Origin: Leadbetterella lacustris | GTDB lineage: Bacteria; Bacteroidota; Bacteroidia; Cytophagales; Spirosomataceae | Assembly (NCBI GenBank): GCA_965234335.1 | Contig: OZ248457.1 | Location: 186,001 to 250,000, forward strand | Reading direction: 5' to 3' | Length of the DNA stretch: 64,000 nt | In this document: positions 20,622 through 27,614 of the stretch, piece by piece | How positions within the stretch are numbered: position 1 is the stretch's first letter | Layout of the letters: each line of letters begins with the position of its first letter | Program-made: the position numbers and the translations under genes | The notes under the pieces: model-generated | What the model was told of the DNA's origin: nothing | What the model saw: the letters and a program-made list of their open reading frames with translations, nothing else | The model's database searches: none

Positions 20622-20863
20622 AGCCTATCCATCGGGAATATTATGACTTGCAGATTTGCACGTCTTTTCAACAGAATAAGTGCCGCAGTTTTGCATCTTA
20701 AAGTCACCTTGGTCTCAGTTTCTTCCACATCGCTTCCCTCCACAGGGAATGAAATAAACTGAACCTTGCTGAAATCATAATAGACGCCATTTGTGTCTAA
20801 TTCAATTCCATACATAGCCACCATATCGGCCGAAAACTCAAAATCACTCAACTTAACTTTCAT
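20618..20863 (-). CDS. Phage protein of unknown function (81 aa)
   Basis: Start at 20863 after a short gap, stop overlapping the next gene as ATGA. Mixed strand/helix content with MYGIELDTNGVYYDFSKVQFISF as the clearest folded part and a basic hydrophobic end. Function unknown; coupled to the basic 64-residue protein. Confidence 0.62.
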   Translation of the reverse strand: MKVKLSDFEFSADMVAMYGIELDTNGVYYDFSKVQFISFPVEGSDVEETETKVTLRCKTAALILLKRRANLQVIIFPMDRL

Positions 20864-20884
20864 ATCTTTTGCTGTTTTTTTTAA

Positions 20885-21106
20885 TCATTGTCTTCTTCTT
20901 TGTCTCCAACCCAACTGATTTAAAGTATTGCTTATCTTCTCTCTTTCAGGTGCCGGGCAATACTTCCAGTAGTCCATATACCTCAATCCGCAACTCTTCA
21001 AAACCTTATTAATTTCATCGCCCTTTTCTACCCTTAGCACTATGCTTGGCAAAGCATTCATCACCGCCATCTGTACATCCACCACCTTTCTACACTTATT
21101 TCTCAT
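20885..21106 (-). CDS. Phage protein of unknown function (73 aa)
   Basis: ATG at 21106 is preferred because it overlaps the stop of the small gene at 21096-21245 by 11 bases (ATGAGAAATAA). The open frame goes on to 21148 but that part belongs to the upstream gene. Helical, with AVMNALPSIVLRVEKGDEIN and LRYMDYWKYC as its clearest stretches, and a basic Gln/Arg end. No family recognised. Confidence 0.58.
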   Translation of the reverse strand: MRNKCRKVVDVQMAVMNALPSIVLRVEKGDEINKVLKSCGLRYMDYWKYCPAPEREKISNTLNQLGWRQRRRQ

Positions 21107-21245
21107 GACCAATGCAATCAACAAACACCACCACCACCATAAACCCAATCACTAATCCCGGCCACATCTCTTCAAAAAAGTCATCTAGGCTATCCTTCAG
21201 TCGTAAGTCCAGACTCCCACCAACCCGCAGCTTCCATCTTAGCAT
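21096..21245 (-). CDS. Very small membrane protein (49 aa)
   Basis: The frame begins one base after the stop of the gene at 21247 and ends in an overlap with the next start. It has a basic start (MLRWKLRVGG), an acidic helix and one membrane segment (PGLVIGFMVVVVFVDCIG). Tight packing on both sides is the main evidence. Function unknown. Confidence 0.55.
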   Translation of the reverse strand: MLRWKLRVGGSLDLRLKDSLDDFFEEMWPGLVIGFMVVVVFVDCIGHEK

Positions 21246-21246
21246 T

Positions 21247-21615
21247 CTAGTGATCCTTTGGTTCATCATGGTATTTTTCTTTGTACTGTTTATACCTATA
21301 CTTCATTTCAACCTGCTGAAGGAAACTCGGCAGTTGAGCAAACTCATTTTGTATATCAAAATCCGTCAACATATCGTCAGCTTCTCGCAATTGCTCCTTT
21401 AAAATAGCCACTTCCTTCTCTGCAATTTCTATTCTAACACGACCATAAGCAGCACTAATCTCGCCCATAATTCCAAATCCAACTGCAACCACATAAGCCA
21501 GATACGCCCCAATCTCAAGCTTTCCAAAACCCAAGCCCCACACGCTTATCACCACAATAAAAAGCAGATAAAATACTACCGAAAACTTCCCATCACTATC
21601 AAGTCTTTTCCACAT
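21247..21615 (-). CDS. Membrane protein with coiled coil (122 aa)
   Basis: Two hydrophobic segments (about 12-30 and 37-53), then a helical coiled-coil stretch (RIEIAEKEVAILKEQLREADDML) and a charged C-terminus. Topology predicts the coiled coil in the cytoplasm. It could be involved in membrane attachment of replication or in exclusion of other phages; neither is shown. ATG at 21615; the next gene starts one base after its stop. Confidence 0.62.
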   Translation of the reverse strand: MWKRLDSDGKFSVVFYLLFIVVISVWGLGFGKLEIGAYLAYVVAVGFGIMGEISAAYGRVRIEIAEKEVAILKEQLREADDMLTDFDIQNEFAQLPSFLQQVEMKYRYKQYKEKYHDEPKDH

Positions 21616-21675
21616 ATTCTTATAAATTAAATTTTATTAAACTCCTTCACTACCAATCATTTCAATTCTCTATTT

Positions 21676-22086
21676 TCAAAATTTATCCAGTACAGCTCCG
21701 CACTTCTTGTACTCATCCAGACACCTCGACTTAGCCGAAACCTTGTCTGAGTAATACCTATCCACGCTCAGCCACATCATTACCTTTACTACACCCTTCA
21801 CAAAACGGCTCTGGTCCTCACGCATCCACACCAAAAACTCAGGCGAAACACCCTTGCTAACCCTAATAGCATTAGCAATTCTCGCAGCAACACCACCTGA
21901 ATTCTTAGCCGAAGCAAGTGAATTCGGTTTAGTCTGCCGATGTATCACGCTTCTAATCTCCTTCACATACGGCATTGTATTGTCTGCAAGACTATCCAAT
22001 ACCCACATTATTACCACCTTATCGTCCAAAGACAGTTTTCTTCCAACCTGCCCGCTATTAGCAGAGCCTCCATTTATCATTTCCAT
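21676..22086 (-). CDS. Phage protein of unknown function (136 aa)
   Basis: Mostly helical and basic, with KLSLDDKVVIMWVLDSLADN, IRSVIHRQTKPNSLASAKN and DQSRFVKGVVKVMMWLSVDR as its main parts. The start at ATG 22086 (MEMINGG) is chosen; an upstream ATG at 22122 gives a hydrophobic addition. Second gene of the early operon. No family recognised. Confidence 0.6.
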   Translation of the reverse strand: MEMINGGSANSGQVGRKLSLDDKVVIMWVLDSLADNTMPYVKEIRSVIHRQTKPNSLASAKNSGGVAARIANAIRVSKGVSPEFLVWMREDQSRFVKGVVKVMMWLSVDRYYSDKVSAKSRCLDEYKKCGAVLDKF

Positions 22087-22225
22087 AAAAAAAATTGATT
22101 TAATTGTTGAGATTGTTTGCATCCTGTGATTTATGAATGGCTCACAATCGTATATTTTTTATTCAGGTTTGAGTGTTAGAGCCAAAAATCATGTTGCTTT
22201 TCTGCCCTTTACTAGTATCGGTGGC

Positions 22226-22768
22226 TTAACTTAACTTCCTATTCTCATAGTCATACCACCACATTGCAGCCACCGTCGAAATCAAAAGGAAAACCAGTCC
22301 CGACATAATAATTGATGTACCTGTATTACTCTGTGGATCTTCCACTACTGCCTTCATGCAGCCATCATTCAACCTTTGAGCAGTTGCCGGAACTATCGTC
22401 AGCCCCAGCAACATTCCCCACACCATCACCACCATAGCTCCAGTCACTAGCTTCTTTCTGCCCACACGCTTACTAACATTATCCTCCGAGTCTACCAACT
22501 GCTGTAATGCTATCACCGCCCTAGCCGTTGGCCCAAAAGATGCACGTCCAGCTTTCACATTGGTGAACTCATAAACGCCTTCTGCACTCAGATAGTGACA
22601 ATCGTAAACACCAAGTTTCTTAGCCAATCCTCGTTTTTCTTTCAATTGCCCTAGCAGTACCGAAAACTCCTCTCTTTTGACATTTACGTCAAAAGAATGC
22701 GGGCTACCGCTAAAAAAGTTATCGCTTATAATTTTTTCAATTTTAAAATTTGTTTTACCTTTACTCAT
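22226..22768 (-). CDS. First early gene: membrane protein of unknown function (180 aa)
   Basis: The first about 105 residues look soluble (FSVLLGQLKEKRGLAKKLGVYDCHYLSAEG...ARAVIALQQLVD). Then come a membrane segment (LVTGAMVVMVWGMLLGLTIVPATAQ), a 25-residue loop and a second segment (IIMSGLVFLLISTVAAMWW). The first segment ends like a signal-peptide cleavage site. It is the gene directly downstream of the regulated promoter at 22809-22838. That position is where lysogeny or early control genes sit. Function unknown. Confidence 0.65.
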   Translation of the reverse strand: MSKGKTNFKIEKIISDNFFSGSPHSFDVNVKREEFSVLLGQLKEKRGLAKKLGVYDCHYLSAEGVYEFTNVKAGRASFGPTARAVIALQQLVDSEDNVSKRVGRKKLVTGAMVVMVWGMLLGLTIVPATAQRLNDGCMKAVVEDPQSNTGTSIIMSGLVFLLISTVAAMWWYDYENRKLS

Positions 22769-22808
22769 TATTTTTAATGATTTTTATTAATAGTTAATTT
22801 TAATGATT

Positions 22809-22850
22809 CAAAAGTAGTTTACAAATGTGGAATTACAATCACAATCGTGA
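22809..22850 (-). promoter_or_regulatory. Early promoter with dyad operator
   Basis: On the minus strand TTG (22836-22838), 19 bases, then TACTTTTG (22809-22816): a consensus Bacteroidota promoter for the operon starting at 22768. TCACAATCGTGA (22839-22850) is a TCAC-N4-GTGA dyad that directly abuts the -33 element. The related string CTCACAATCGTA recurs at 22140-22151. This is the likely target of the divergent HTH protein. Confidence 0.68.
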
Positions 22851-22905
22851 ACTTTTTTCCATAAAAATATACTGAAATTTCTAATTTAGAATAAATATAA
22901 ATAGC

Positions 22906-23238
22906 ATGATAACGCAAAAAGCAGAAAGTATACTTTCTAACATATTCAAAAACAACAGATTAGCAATGCAAGACGCACTGGGCATCAGCAAGGCAAAACT
23001 TTCAATAATCCTTAAAGGTGAACAGACGTTCACAATCGAAGCCATAAAGCAATTAATGGTAAAATATAAAATAGACCCAACTTGGCTATGGGATGAAGAC
23101 CCATTGTCAGAAATAACATACATGAGCGAACAGAGAAACGAGCCGAAATACTACGAAGCAGTCGAAAAAATCAATCAATTACAGGAGGAGCTGATAAAAT
23201 ATCAGAAAAAAGACATCGAGAGCCTAAAAAGGAGCTAA
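22906..23238 (+). CDS. XRE-type HTH regulator, probable phage repressor (110 aa)
   Basis: Residues 1-65 form a helix-turn-helix domain (AMQDALGISKAKLSIILKGEQTFTIEAIKQLMVKYKID), followed by PTWLWDEDP, a pattern common in Cro/C1-type proteins. A C-terminal coiled-coil stretch (EKINQLQEELIKYQKKDIES) may mediate dimerisation. It is the only plus-strand gene of the prophage and faces the early operon across a 137-bp gap that holds a dyad. Repression of the early promoter is inferred from this layout. No peptidase domain, so SOS self-cleavage is not expected. Confidence 0.82.
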   Translation: MITQKAESILSNIFKNNRLAMQDALGISKAKLSIILKGEQTFTIEAIKQLMVKYKIDPTWLWDEDPLSEITYMSEQRNEPKYYEAVEKINQLQEELIKYQKKDIESLKRS

Positions 23239-23285
23239 AAAGGTGGTTTTAACAACTACGAAAAGCCAATAAAGAAAGCATTATA

Positions 23286-23344
23286 AATGACAAATAAATG
23301 ACAAACGATATCTATAATGACAACAAAAAACTAAAAAATGACAA
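23286..23344 (+). repeat. Four AATGACAA direct repeats
   Basis: Copies near 23286, 23297, 23316 and 23337, spaced about 11, 20 and 21 bases, so roughly on one face of the helix. Possible arm-type recombinase sites or protein-binding repeats near the element end. Confidence 0.5.
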
Positions 23345-23436
23345 CCAGAAAAAAAACTAAAACCCTAATAATCAATAATCTATTTTAAAAAAACCAAGAA
23401 ACATACAAATCTCTTCTTCGTCACAATAATAATTTG

Positions 23437-23475
23437 AATAGCAGATAGTTCATAAAATTATCTGCTATTTTTTTA
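23437..23475 (+). terminator. Rho-independent terminator
   Basis: AATAGCAGATA (23437-23447) pairs perfectly with TATCTGCTATT (23459-23469) and is followed by seven T on the plus strand. It would end transcription from the HTH gene. Confidence 0.85.
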
Positions 23476-23566
23476 TTTAAATTTTAGACTTTATGTTTTA
23501 TTGCCGTTTCTTTCGCAGAAGCTTTCGTTGAAGTTTATCTTTGAATTAGGTGTACCTATTTCATTT

Positions 23567-25126
23567 TTAATTCAATCTCCTAATTCTTCCTCTTAATTTT
23601 TTCTTGCGGTAGGACTGCGGATTGGCCACATTGAAGCATTTGAGAGGACTACTTGGTAGTTTGTGATATAGTGGTACAAATGCACCAGCATATATCGACA
23701 ACCCTCTAGGATTGAAGGTATTCAACCATCCTGTTAGATTATCTGATCCAAAAAAGAATCCATAGTAACGAAATGCTAGACCAATGTTCAAGTTTTTGTA
23801 ATTATTTTCTAATCCGACGGGGAGTGAAATTTCTAAACTCCTCTTCTCCAACCTAGGTGCAATAGAAATACCAGAATAGTTGATAACTCCCCTTCTATTC
23901 GGATTTAAGAGTGATTGACGCCAGTTTAGATTGACATAGTAATTTTCTGTTAAATGGTAATCAAGCGTAAAAATACTTGTGGCTGGCATTAAAATTATAA
24001 AAGAATTGGTGTTAGCATTCGCTGTGCCAAATATTGAATTTGTGGTGGCTATTACACGCTCAAAACCATTGAATTTCTGATAAGTTTGGGGAAGAATTAT
24101 GTTATTTGAATTAAAAAGAGTGTTCGTTTCTACATTAGATCTGAATTTCATAAAACCGAGATCTACAAACGAGAACCCGATTTTGTATAGATATTTGTTC
24201 TTGGTTGGGTCCACGAATCTTTTACCATTGTTGTTTCTTGAAAAGGATTGAATTTCAGGCCTATACTCATAGATTATGCCTAAATCTCCTCCAAATCCTA
24301 CACCGTTACCTTTAAATTGGAGCATCTGTCCTGTAAAATTGGTATACTCCAGAGAACTAAAACTTGATGCATCGGTTAAAGTTGCATCAGCATTTTTTAT
24401 GTGTATATCCTGACGTGTGATATCTAGGGTATTCCGCAGAATGGTGAAATCGAAATTTTCAGCTTTAATATGGTTATAATTGCTGCTCACATAGTATTTA
24501 GCAGAAACTCCGATTTTGATAAATTTGGCATCATCCTCAACTATTACCTTGCCTAAAGTGCCGTAAAATTCATTTATAAAGCTTGAATTGAGATTTCCGC
24601 GAATATTTACGTAGTTATTTGCGATCAAGTCGCTGGAGCTTGTTCCTTCCATTATCACTTTACCTAGTTCATCAGAACTTTTGCTGAGTGAATTCATAAA
24701 TCTATACCTGACCCCTCCTGCAATACCTAAACCCCATTTTTTAATATCAAAAGCAATCGATGGCCCACGCAGCTCTCCATTGGCATAAATCGATAAATCC
24801 TTGCCCCTTTCAGATGCTTTGAAGTAACCTGGTTTCCATATTACTTTACTCCCATCTGCATTTCTGTATATGTTGGGTGTGGTTCGGGTCACAAAACTAA
24901 GAAGTGAAAATGGAGCATTCCAACGCAGAAAATTATTCTGAAAATCAATACCAATCGCTGAAAGACTTACAAAAACACTGTGACGCGTATCCACCACATT
25001 GGCGGGATTAGTAGGTATGGCATTTGTACCAATATAATTGCTCCCAGTAATTCCCGAAAAATTTTGAGAAAAAACACTATGGCTTAATAAAATGAAAACG
25101 TAAATTTTGTACTTTGAGGGCGTCAA
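23567..25126 (-). CDS. DUF5723-family outer-membrane-type protein (519 aa)
   Basis: A predicted outer-membrane beta-barrel or surface protein found widely in Bacteroidota. Short signal peptide (YKIYVFILLSHSVFSQ), then GSNYIGTNAIPTNPANVVDTRHSV..SL, the typical front of this family, and alternating strands with aromatic ends throughout. The only start in reach is TTG at 25126; no ATG lies nearby. Single gene with a 75-bp gap to the divergent ATP-grasp gene. First chromosomal gene right of the prophage. Confidence 0.75.
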   Translation of the reverse strand: MTPSKYKIYVFILLSHSVFSQNFSGITGSNYIGTNAIPTNPANVVDTRHSVFVSLSAIGIDFQNNFLRWNAPFSLLSFVTRTTPNIYRNADGSKVIWKPGYFKASERGKDLSIYANGELRGPSIAFDIKKWGLGIAGGVRYRFMNSLSKSSDELGKVIMEGTSSSDLIANNYVNIRGNLNSSFINEFYGTLGKVIVEDDAKFIKIGVSAKYYVSSNYNHIKAENFDFTILRNTLDITRQDIHIKNADATLTDASSFSSLEYTNFTGQMLQFKGNGVGFGGDLGIIYEYRPEIQSFSRNNNGKRFVDPTKNKYLYKIGFSFVDLGFMKFRSNVETNTLFNSNNIILPQTYQKFNGFERVIATTNSIFGTANANTNSFIILMPATSIFTLDYHLTENYYVNLNWRQSLLNPNRRGVINYSGISIAPRLEKRSLEISLPVGLENNYKNLNIGLAFRYYGFFFGSDNLTGWLNTFNPRGLSIYAGAFVPLYHKLPSSPLKCFNVANPQSYRKKKLRGRIRRLN

Positions 25127-25201
25127 TGCTATTTTGGCGTTTTTTTTACAAAAATATCACTATTTGTATAGTTTCTTGCCATATTTTACCAAAGAAAAAA
25201 A

Positions 25202-26635
25202 ATGAACAGTAATTTTAGCCACTATCAAACCAATCAATTCTATGATGAGTTGATGGGTACAGCTAACCTTCCACACAAAGGAATCGAGATGGTATATGAT
25301 TATTTCAATGGCTTAAACATTGATGAACTCCGTTCGAGACAAAAAAATCTTGAAACTGCCATGATAAACATGGGAATAACTTTCAATGTGTATTCTGAAG
25401 AAGGCGGAACCGAACGTATCATTCCTATTGACATTATTCCAAGAATTATAAAAGCGAAAGAATGGACAAGGCTCGAAAAAGGCCTGAAACAAAGAATTTT
25501 CGCTTTAAATGAATTTCTGAAAGATATTTATTCTGATCAAAAAATCCTGAAAGACAAAATTATTCCGTCTGATGTAATTTTTAGCAGTAAAGGATTTATA
25601 AAAGAATGTATGGATATAAGGCCTCTTAAAGACGTTTTCATCCATATTACGGGCACAGATCTCATTAGAAACGACAAAGGAGAATTTGTGATTCTTGAGG
25701 ATAATCTGAGATGTCCTTCTGGTGTTTCTTATATGCTTCAAGGACGTGAATTATCAAAACAAGGCTTATCAAAACTGATTTCAAAAGCTAAAGTAAGGTC
25801 AATAAGCGAGTACACAGAGAAGCTTTTTGACGTGCTTAAGTACGTTTCAGGCAAATCAGACCCAACTATAGCCGTTTTAACTCCTGGAATCTACAACTCT
25901 GCCTATTACGAACATTCTTATTTGGCTCAACAAATGGGTGTAGAATTGGTTGACTATAGAGATTTGGTAGTGGAAAACGACATTTTGAAAATGAGAACCA
26001 CAAAAGGTCTCAAAACTGTTGATGTTCTTTATAGAAGGCTAGACGATGTTTTTATTGACCCAAAAACCTTCAATCCGAACTCTCTGATAGGTGTTCCTAA
26101 TTTGTTTAAGGCTTATAAAAAAGGAAACCTCGGATTAGCAAACGCATTAGGCACAGGTGTAGCAGATGACAAAGTGGTGTATGCATACGTGCCCAAAATT
26201 ATCAAATACTATCTCAACGAAGAACCAATTCTTTCAAATGTAGAGACTTTTCTATGCGAGGAACCGAAAAGTATGAAATACGTTTTAGAAAATATAGAAA
26301 AACTAGTAATAAAAGAAGCGAATGAAGCTGGCGGATATGGAATGCTGATTGGCCCTAAGTCTACTCGGGAGGAGCAAGATATGTTTAGAGAAAGAATAAA
26401 GGCTAATCCGCGTAATTATATTGCTCAACCTACTATTTCCCTTTCTACAGCCCCTTGTTTGGTGGACGACACTATAGAAGGAAGACATGTGGATTTGAGG
26501 CCTTATATCTTGTTTGGGGAAGAAATATACGTAACACCAGGTGGCTTGACACGTGTTGCACTCAAAAAAGGCTCTTTGGTGGTGAACTCCTCGCAAGGTG
26601 GTGGCAGCAAAGACACTTGGGTATTGAAGGAATAG
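25202..26635 (+). CDS. Circularly permuted type 2 ATP-grasp protein (477 aa)
   Basis: The sequence matches this family along its length: YDEL...RSRQKNLETAMINMGITFNVY, then RIIPIDIIPRII, DLIRNDKGEFVILEDNLRCPSGVSYMLQ, VIKEANEAGGYGMLIGP and HVDLRPYILFG...TPGGLTRVALKKGSLVVNSSQGGGSKDTW. Family members are thought to form peptide or amide bonds with ATP. They usually come in an operon with an alpha-E domain protein and a transglutaminase-like protein. Neither is here: the next gene is unrelated. Other parts may be elsewhere. ATG at 25202, with AAAGAAAAAAA before it. Confidence 0.9.
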   Translation: MNSNFSHYQTNQFYDELMGTANLPHKGIEMVYDYFNGLNIDELRSRQKNLETAMINMGITFNVYSEEGGTERIIPIDIIPRIIKAKEWTRLEKGLKQRIFALNEFLKDIYSDQKILKDKIIPSDVIFSSKGFIKECMDIRPLKDVFIHITGTDLIRNDKGEFVILEDNLRCPSGVSYMLQGRELSKQGLSKLISKAKVRSISEYTEKLFDVLKYVSGKSDPTIAVLTPGIYNSAYYEHSYLAQQMGVELVDYRDLVVENDILKMRTTKGLKTVDVLYRRLDDVFIDPKTFNPNSLIGVPNLFKAYKKGNLGLANALGTGVADDKVVYAYVPKIIKYYLNEEPILSNVETFLCEEPKSMKYVLENIEKLVIKEANEAGGYGMLIGPKSTREEQDMFRERIKANPRNYIAQPTISLSTAPCLVDDTIEGRHVDLRPYILFGEEIYVTPGGLTRVALKKGSLVVNSSQGGGSKDTWVLKE

Positions 26636-26686
26636 AATACTTTTTTATTGAAATGCTTTTTTGTAATTTTGTAAAAAAATAAATAA

Positions 26687-27253
26687 ATGTCGAAATCTGA
26701 AATAAAAACTGGTCTCTTAGTAGGCACTTTGATAATACTTGCGGCGGTATCAAGATTGGTAGATCATCCAATGAATTTTACGCCAATGACCGCTATATTG
26801 TTGTTTAGCACGGCATATCTATCAAACAAATGGTTGAAATTGATTTTCCCGTTTGCCACCATATTATTTACTGATATTGTCTTAGAATCCGTGACTGGCT
26901 ATGGTTTTCACTCGGGCTCAGCCGTGGTTTACTTGGGATATGCACTGATTTTTGCGGTTGGATATTTAGTTCTTGAAAAAGTAAATGTTGGTAGAACTTT
27001 GATTGCCACCGTACTTTCTTCTACTGTATTTTTTCTGCTAACAAACTTTGCCTTTTTTTATACAGAAAGTGTCACCCCCAATCCTGCAGTGGGATCTTAT
27101 CCGCATAATATGATTGGTATTTTGGCTTCTTATCAGGCTGGATTGCCTTTCTTTAAGAATATGTTGGTGGGAGATTTAGCTTTCACATCAATTATTTTTG
27201 CAGTTTATTATTCAGTAAAACACTTCGGTATACTAGAAGAAGCTAAAATTTAA
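26687..27253 (+). CDS. DUF6580-type integral membrane protein (188 aa)
   Basis: Five or six membrane segments. VDHPMNFTPMTAILLFSTAYL, then FATILFTDIVLE, LSSTVFFLLTNFAFF and PFFKNMLVGDLAFTSIIFAVY match the DUF6580 pattern (NFTP, TNF, PFF.N...GD), a family proposed to be transport components. Substrate unknown. A candidate -7 box TAATTTTG is at 26664-26671, just before the start. Confidence 0.78.
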   Translation: MSKSEIKTGLLVGTLIILAAVSRLVDHPMNFTPMTAILLFSTAYLSNKWLKLIFPFATILFTDIVLESVTGYGFHSGSAVVYLGYALIFAVGYLVLEKVNVGRTLIATVLSSTVFFLLTNFAFFYTESVTPNPAVGSYPHNMIGILASYQAGLPFFKNMLVGDLAFTSIIFAVYYSVKHFGILEEAKI

Positions 27254-27275
27254 TTCAGAAATTATTTTCAATAGA

Positions 27276-27306
27276 GGGTATTTATTTTAGATAGATACCC
27301 TTTTTT
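27276..27306 (+). terminator. Rho-independent terminator
   Basis: GGGTAT (27276-27281) pairs with ATACCC (27295-27300), then six T. It closes the ATP-grasp/DUF6580 region. Confidence 0.7.
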
Positions 27307-27320
27307 ATTTTCAAAAATTT

Positions 27321-27614
27321 ATGTTGTTAGAGAACATTACATTTTCGGTTTCAAAGTCAAATTCAGCGGCATTTGAGGCTTGGATAAAGGCGGAAATCGA
27401 AGAAATCAGAATTTGGGTAGATGATATACATGCTTACAAGTTACTTACTGAGGTTGACCCGGAGAGTTCCAATTATTCCATTCAATTTACTTTCAGCACC
27501 AAAGAACAGTTTGATATTTTTAAGCAATTGCATTTTGATGCTTTGCTTTCGAAAGCCCAAAGCATATTTTTAGGTGAAATATTGCATTTTAACACCCTTC
27601 TGCAAAAGTTTTAA
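27321..27614 (+). CDS. DUF4286 family protein (97 aa)
   Basis: NITFSVSKSNSAAFEAWIKAEI, then YKLLTEVDPESSNYSIQFTF, then FKQLHFDALLSKAQSIFLGEILHFNTLL follow the DUF4286 plan, a small ferredoxin-like fold common in Bacteroidota. Function unknown. The ATG at 27321 follows the terminator by 15 bases. Its stop overlaps the converging porin gene by four bases. Confidence 0.75.
   Translation: MLLENITFSVSKSNSAAFEAWIKAEIEEIRIWVDDIHAYKLLTEVDPESSNYSIQFTFSTKEQFDIFKQLHFDALLSKAQSIFLGEILHFNTLLQKF

Larger units (their letters stand above)
1..23500. mobile_element. Prophage of a tailed phage (right part; left end outside window)
   Basis: An unbroken run of minus-strand genes holds an HK97-type capsid gene, an S49 prohead protease, a scaffold-like gene, a phage-type primase/SF3 helicase, an HD hydrolase and the phage families DUF3310 and DUF551. 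A divergent HTH regulator closes the right end. Base composition (C-rich, G-poor plus strand) and a palindrome family set it apart from the chromosome that begins near 23.5 kb. The right border is placed by gene content only, between the regulator stop at 23238 and the DUF5723 gene at 23567. No att duplication can be recognised. Integrase, terminase and portal must lie left of position 1 or be absent. Confidence 0.88.
23239..23566. other. Gene-free junction between prophage and chromosome
   Basis: I see no gene. The stretch holds four copies of AATGACAA (23286-23344) and a plus-strand terminator (23437-23475), and is very A-rich. The prophage border should lie here or close by. Confidence 0.5.
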
